From Gemmataceae bacterium (lineage in GTDB: Bacteria; Planctomycetota; Planctomycetia; Gemmatales; Gemmataceae), in assembly GCA_947474875.1 (NCBI GenBank), contig CANJKY010000105.1:1-8549 (forward strand): DNA of 8,549 nucleotides, given 5' to 3'. Every line of letters starts with the position of its first letter. Positions within the stretch are counted from its first letter, which is position 1. Positions 5,262 through 8,549 of this stretch are shown here, in pieces. The notes beneath the pieces are model-generated. The model did no database searches. It saw nothing but the letters and a program-made list of their open reading frames with translations, and was not told the DNA's origin. A program made the translations under genes and the position numbers.

Positions 5262-7190
5262 ATGCTGTTCGCTTCCTCGTACACCCAGAACCTGGACCCG
5301 CTCGGCCACCGGGTGCTGTCCACCCTGGTGGCCGCCCTGCCGGTGCTGGTGCTGTTCTACCTGCTGGTCGGCCGGCGGTGGCTGGCCAGTTGGGCCGGGG
5401 CGGCCGGGTCGGTGGCGGCGGTGGTGCTGGCGGTGGCCGCGTTCGGCATGCCGGCGGACAAAGCGGTCACGTCGTGGGTGTACGGGGCGGCGTTCGGCCT
5501 GCTGCCCATCGGGTGGACGGTGTTCGGGGCGATGCTCATCTACAACCTGACGGTCGAGACCGGGCTGTTCGCCGTCATCCGCCGCAGCATCGGCGGGTTA
5601 AGTGGGGACGCGCGGGTGCAGGCGGTGCTCATCGGGTTCTGCTTCGGCGCGCTGATGGAGGGGGCGGCCGGGTCCGGTTCGCCGGTGGCCATCTGCGGGG
5701 CCATGCTGGCCGGGCTGGGCATGCCGCCGCTGCGGGCGGCGGTCATCTGCCTGATCGCCAACACCTCACCGGTGTGCTACGGCGGGCTGGGCACCCCCAT
5801 CTTCGTGCTCAGCGGGGTCACCGGCCTGCCCGGCGACACCATCAGCACCATGTGCGGGCACCAGCTGCCATTCCTGTCGTGCCTGGTGCCGCTGTACATG
5901 GTGAAGGTGATCTGCACCTGGCGGCAGACGCTGGAGGTGTGGCCGGCGCTGGCCGTCGGCGGCGGGTCGTTCGCCCTGTTCCAGTACGCGTTCGCCACCC
6001 TGCACGACTGGATCCCGGGCATCTCCGTGTGGCCGCTCACCGACGTCGGCGGGTCCATCTTCTCGATGGTCTGCCTGGCCCTGTTCCTGCGGTTCGTGTG
6101 GAAACCGAAGAACGACTGGCGGTTCCCGCACGACGTGGACCCGCTCAGCGGGCACCGGCCGTCCACCCCGGCCGACCCGGCCGACCCGCACGCGGTGGAA
6201 GCGCGGGCGGAGGTGGAGCGGCTGTTGACCGCCGAGGCGGAGGCGGCGAAGGCGCACCCGCCGCTGACCGCCGGGCTGGTGGCGAAGGCGTGGCTGCCGT
6301 TCGTGGTCATGGCCGTGTGCCTGGGGGCGATCGGCATCGCCCGGCAGATGGAGAAGAACGGGCCGATCGACCTGGGGGTGGGGAAGTCGTACTACCCGGT
6401 CGAGGTGCCGACGCTGCACCTGGACGTGGAGCGGGCCGGGCGGCTCCAGAGGGTGATGACGCCGGAACTGGCCGGGGCGCTAATCGGCGGCCCGGTGGCG
6501 GTCCACAACGAGGCGAACGAACACCCGCTGTTCGGCACCAGCGGGGTGCGGCTGAAGGAGCGGGAGAAGGCGGTGTTCGAGGTGAAGTGGCTGACCGCGG
6601 CCGGCACCCCGTGCATCGTGGCGGTGCTCATTTCGGCCGTCCTGCTCCGCGTCCCGGCCCGCGTTTTGCTGGCCGTGGTGCGGCGGACGGTGATCCAGAT
6701 GAAGATCCCGATCCCGACCATCGCGTGCATGCTCGGGCTGAGCTACGTGACCAAGTACGCCGGCATGGACGCGACGCTCGGGGTGGCGTTCGCCGAGACC
6801 GGGGCGCTGTACCCGTTCTTCGCCGCGCTGCTCGGCTGGCTCGGGGTGTTCCTCACCGGCACCGACGCCGGGTCGAACGCCCTGTTCGGGAGTTTGCAGA
6901 AGATCACCGCCGGGCAGGTGTACGAGGCCGGGCACCTGCCGCTGTTGGAACGAGGGCAGGCTGAGGTGCTGATTTGCACGGCCAACAGCACCGGCGGGGT
7001 GATGGGCAAGATGATCGACGCGCAGAGCATCTGCGTGGCGACGGCCGGCACCAACCAGGTGGGGAAGGAGGCGGACATCTTCAAGGCGGTCATCTGGCAC
7101 AGCGTGTTCCTGGCGTGCGTGGTCGGGTCGCTGACCGCGCTCCAGGCGTTCGTGTGGCCGTTCACGAAAATGGTGCCCCGGCCTTTCTGA
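5262..7190 (+). CDS. lldP: L-lactate permease family transporter
   Basis: 642 residues, a multi-helix inner-membrane protein of the lactate permease (LctP/LldP, TC 2.A.14) family, which imports L-lactate or glycolate with protons. Family signatures are clear: N10-LDPLG-15 near the N-terminus, E133-GAAGSGSP-141, CLIANTSPVCYGGLGTPI (163-180), LGWLGVFLTGTDAGSNALFG (524-543), ANSTGGVMGKMI (574-585) and VGKEADIFKAVIWHS (600-614). Classical members have about 550 residues. The extra length lies mainly in a hydrophilic loop (about 281-340), a second loop between helices (about 363-445), and an insert at about 553-568 (VYEAGHLPLLERGQAE). ATG 5262 is chosen because the family N-terminus begins there; the in-frame stretch back to GTG 4947 has no family similarity. 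There is no Shine-Dalgarno sequence before it. No lactate dehydrogenase lies next to it, so the substrate is inferred from the family. Confidence 0.92.
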   Translation: MLFASSYTQNLDPLGHRVLSTLVAALPVLVLFYLLVGRRWLASWAGAAGSVAAVVLAVAAFGMPADKAVTSWVYGAAFGLLPIGWTVFGAMLIYNLTVETGLFAVIRRSIGGLSGDARVQAVLIGFCFGALMEGAAGSGSPVAICGAMLAGLGMPPLRAAVICLIANTSPVCYGGLGTPIFVLSGVTGLPGDTISTMCGHQLPFLSCLVPLYMVKVICTWRQTLEVWPALAVGGGSFALFQYAFATLHDWIPGISVWPLTDVGGSIFSMVCLALFLRFVWKPKNDWRFPHDVDPLSGHRPSTPADPADPHAVEARAEVERLLTAEAEAAKAHPPLTAGLVAKAWLPFVVMAVCLGAIGIARQMEKNGPIDLGVGKSYYPVEVPTLHLDVERAGRLQRVMTPELAGALIGGPVAVHNEANEHPLFGTSGVRLKEREKAVFEVKWLTAAGTPCIVAVLISAVLLRVPARVLLAVVRRTVIQMKIPIPTIACMLGLSYVTKYAGMDATLGVAFAETGALYPFFAALLGWLGVFLTGTDAGSNALFGSLQKITAGQVYEAGHLPLLERGQAEVLICTANSTGGVMGKMIDAQSICVATAGTNQVGKEADIFKAVIWHSVFLACVVGSLTALQAFVWPFTKMVPRPF

Positions 7191-7260
7191 GAGTGGTAGG
7201 CATGATCTGGTGCCGTTCTTTAGCCAAGCAACGACACACGGAGTGTGCCGACCACTCTCA
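7188..7260. repeat. 73-bp imperfect palindrome after the permease
   Basis: The ends TGAGAGTGGT (7188-7197) and ACCACTCTCA (7251-7260) are exact reverse complements. After one mismatch, 7199-7202 pairs with 7246-7249; further in, 7210-7212 pairs with 7235-7237 and 7214-7220 with 7226-7233 around loop TAGCC, with one bulge. The whole unit can fold as one long hairpin. It starts at the permease stop codon and is less GC-rich than its surroundings. It could be a structured 3' end, a REP-like palindrome or a small MITE-like element; no flanking target duplication is visible. Confidence 0.6.
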
Positions 7261-7269
7261 AGCACCCGC

Positions 7270-7297
7270 TTGCTTCTGCCGGCGATCCGGGTAGGCT
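7270..7297 (+). promoter_or_regulatory. Possible promoter for the hydrolase-methyltransferase pair
   Basis: TTGCTT (7270-7275) and TAGGCT (7292-7297) are 16 bases apart, about 90 bases before ATG 7387. Both are partial matches to sigma70 hexamers. This sits just after the 73-bp palindrome in the 196-nt gap, where a new transcript could start. Confidence 0.35.
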
Positions 7298-7372
7298 AGT
7301 CCGCCAGTGTGCGCGGCGGATTTCACGCCACCCACACACGCCTCCCCCTAATCTGACAGCGACCCCGGCGGC

Positions 7373-7376
7373 GGAG
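7373..7376 (+). promoter_or_regulatory. Ribosome binding site of the hydrolase gene
   Basis: GGAG lies ten bases before ATG 7387, slightly longer than the usual spacing but acceptable. It is the only purine-rich patch close to this start. Confidence 0.4.
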
Positions 7377-7386
7377 CGGACCCGAC

Positions 7387-8223
7387 ATGGCCAACTGGGC
7401 GCAACTGTTCGAGTCGTTCCGGCCGAAGGTGTACGCCCGCCGGCCGCCGCTGGTGCTCATCAACGGGCTGGCCGAGCAGGCCGAGTCGTGGTTCCGCAAC
7501 CGCAAGTTCTGGGCGAAGTACTTCGACGTCCACGTGCCGAACGTGCTCATGTACGACGGCACCCTGCTCCAGGAGATGGTGGCCCGCAAGCAGCCGATCA
7601 CGGTGGACTACCTGGTGGACCAGTTCCACCAGTACGTCACACGGTACGTGCAGGCCGGGCCGGTGCATCTGGTGGCCAGCAGCCTGGGCGGGAAGGTGGC
7701 GGTGGAACTGGCCGTGCGGTACCCGCAGTTGGTCAGCCGGATGGTGCTGCTGTGCCCGTCCGGCATGGGGGACGAGGAGCGGCTGCCGATCATGGACGGG
7801 GTGAAGGGGGACACGTACTCGCTCATCCGCAGCGTGTTTCACAAGCCCAAGTTCGTGGACCGGGACATGCTCAAGTTCTACAAGGCGCAGATGCAAGACC
7901 GGAAGTGGAAGACCGGCCTGCTGCGGGCGGTGCGGGGCACCCTGGAGTACACGGTGCGGGACAAGCTGAAGGACGTGCGGCAGCTCACCCTGCTGGTGAC
8001 CGGGCAGCACGACAAGATCTGCGACCCGCGGACGGCGGCGGCGGCGGCGCAAGAGTTGCCCAACGGGTACTTCCTTCAGATCGACAAGTGCGGGCACGCC
8101 CCGCAGATCGAGAAGCACCGGCTGATCAACCGGGTGGTCGCCCGGTTCCTGACCGCCGCCAACCCGACGCTCAACCCCGGCCTGGCCAAGCTCCTCACCA
8201 CCCCGTCGAAAGTGACCCCATGA
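7387..8223 (+). CDS. Alpha/beta hydrolase
   Basis: 278 residues, the usual length of a single-domain alpha/beta-hydrolase. Visible elements: the oxyanion region after strand 3 (LVLINGLAEQAESW, 22-35), the nucleophile elbow HLVASSLGGKVA (94-105) with Ser99, the acid D209 in LLVTGQHD, and His237 in KCGHAPQIE. A cap region lies at about 125-195. The elbow reads A-S-S-L-G instead of G-x-S-x-G; Ala for the first Gly is tolerated in some families, so activity is plausible. No signal peptide or membrane segment is seen, so it is probably cytosolic. Its TGA overlaps the ATG of the methyltransferase gene (ATGA), pointing to translational coupling and a shared pathway, perhaps lipid or ester metabolism. 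The substrate cannot be assigned; such proteins are often loosely named pimeloyl-ACP esterase or haloalkane dehalogenase-like. Confidence 0.88.
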   Translation: MANWAQLFESFRPKVYARRPPLVLINGLAEQAESWFRNRKFWAKYFDVHVPNVLMYDGTLLQEMVARKQPITVDYLVDQFHQYVTRYVQAGPVHLVASSLGGKVAVELAVRYPQLVSRMVLLCPSGMGDEERLPIMDGVKGDTYSLIRSVFHKPKFVDRDMLKFYKAQMQDRKWKTGLLRAVRGTLEYTVRDKLKDVRQLTLLVTGQHDKICDPRTAAAAAQELPNGYFLQIDKCGHAPQIEKHRLINRVVARFLTAANPTLNPGLAKLLTTPSKVTP

Positions 8224-8549
8224 CCCCCACCTCCCGCCCCACCTCCCTCGCCCCGGCCACCCCCGACTGGTGGCTGATGACCAAGAAGTTCATCGCCAAG
8301 GGCACGTCGGTGGCGTCGTTCGCCCCCAGCCAGGGGTTCCTCTGCCGGCGGTTCGTGCAGGGCATCGACTTCGACACCGCCCGGTGCGTGGTCGAACTCG
8401 GGGCGGGCACCGGGCCGGTCACCCAGACGCTGCTCAAGCGGGCCAAGCCGCACACCCGGGTGGTGGTGGTCGAACTGGACCCGGACTTCTGCAAGCGGCT
8501 GCGGCAACGGTTCCCGAACGCGGACATCGTGGAAGGCGACGCGGGCAAG
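8220..8549 (+). CDS. SAM-dependent methyltransferase, phospholipid N-methyltransferase-like (3' partial)
   Basis: 110 codons are present and the frame is open to the window end. Residues 57-65 (VVELGAGTG) are the SAM-binding glycine motif I, E85 in VVVVELDP is the acidic residue that binds the SAM ribose, and EGDA (105-108) begins motif II. The stretch before motif I (FIAKGTSVASFAPSQGFLCRRFVQGI, 24-49) resembles the substrate-side N-terminus of PmtA-type phosphatidylethanolamine N-methyltransferases and also of the KsgA-like rRNA dimethylases. PmtA-like is favoured but not certain without the C-terminal part. The start is ATG 8220, overlapping the hydrolase stop; ATG 8277 is an alternative that would drop a 19-residue Pro/Thr/Ser-rich lead. 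Coupling with the hydrolase suggests a joint role, possibly in membrane lipid modification. Confidence 0.8.
   Translation, partial: MTPTSRPTSLAPATPDWWLMTKKFIAKGTSVASFAPSQGFLCRRFVQGIDFDTARCVVELGAGTGPVTQTLLKRAKPHTRVVVVELDPDFCKRLRQRFPNADIVEGDAGK

Noticed and set aside
5378..6964. Open frame of 528 codons on + inside the lactate permease
   Set aside because: It is the +2 shadow of a clear transporter gene; the product is Gly/Arg/His-rich and lacks membrane helices.
7188..7260. Insertion sequence with terminal inverted repeats
   Set aside because: There is no transposase and no target-site duplication on either side; only a small palindromic element can be supported.
6480..7265. Minus-strand open frames opposite the permease and into the gap after it
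   Set aside because: The products are His/Arg/Gln-rich typical antisense translations with no family resemblance.

Overview
The window looks like chromosome from a high-GC planctomycete, most likely of the Gemmata group (Gemmataceae). This is an inference from four things: very strong G/C bias at third codon positions, a serine/threonine-kinase-like protein with a C-terminal membrane anchor, an MJ0042-type zinc-ribbon protein with a DUF1559-like C-terminus, and long Gly/Pro-rich linkers. There are six genes, two of them cut by the window edges. I see no tRNA, rRNA, CRISPR array, transposase or phage gene.

Left part (1-1800, + strand): the 3' part of a tail-anchored kinase-like protein whose catalytic motifs are degenerate. 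A TIM-barrel sugar-phosphate isomerase/epimerase-type protein follows after an 18-nt gap. A perfect 12-bp hairpin (1832-1859) then separates this pair from the convergent gene and probably ends transcription on one or both sides.

Middle (1885-4914, - strand): a 1009-residue protein with an N-terminal zinc ribbon, one membrane helix, a long unrecognised region broken by Gly/Pro-rich repeats, and a DUF1559-like C-terminal domain. Its gene contains a very strong G-quadruplex motif on the template strand and an 81-nt tandem duplication. A 347-nt divergent intergenic region (4915-5261) holds a good sigma70-type promoter for this gene, a hairpin touching its ribosome binding site, and a repeated CGGACCGGC motif shared with the upstream region of the + strand gene.

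Right part (5262-8549, + strand): an L-lactate permease family protein (LldP/LctP) with longer hydrophilic loops than the classical members. Its stop codon begins a 73-bp imperfect palindrome. Then come an alpha/beta hydrolase and a SAM-dependent methyltransferase resembling phospholipid N-methyltransferases; their stop and start codons overlap (ATGA), so they are probably translationally coupled. The methyltransferase runs off the window.

Most genes belong to known families. The less ordinary material is the degenerate kinase, the zinc-ribbon/DUF1559 architecture, the divergent regulatory region and the 73-bp palindrome. I do not see a convincing new multi-gene system.
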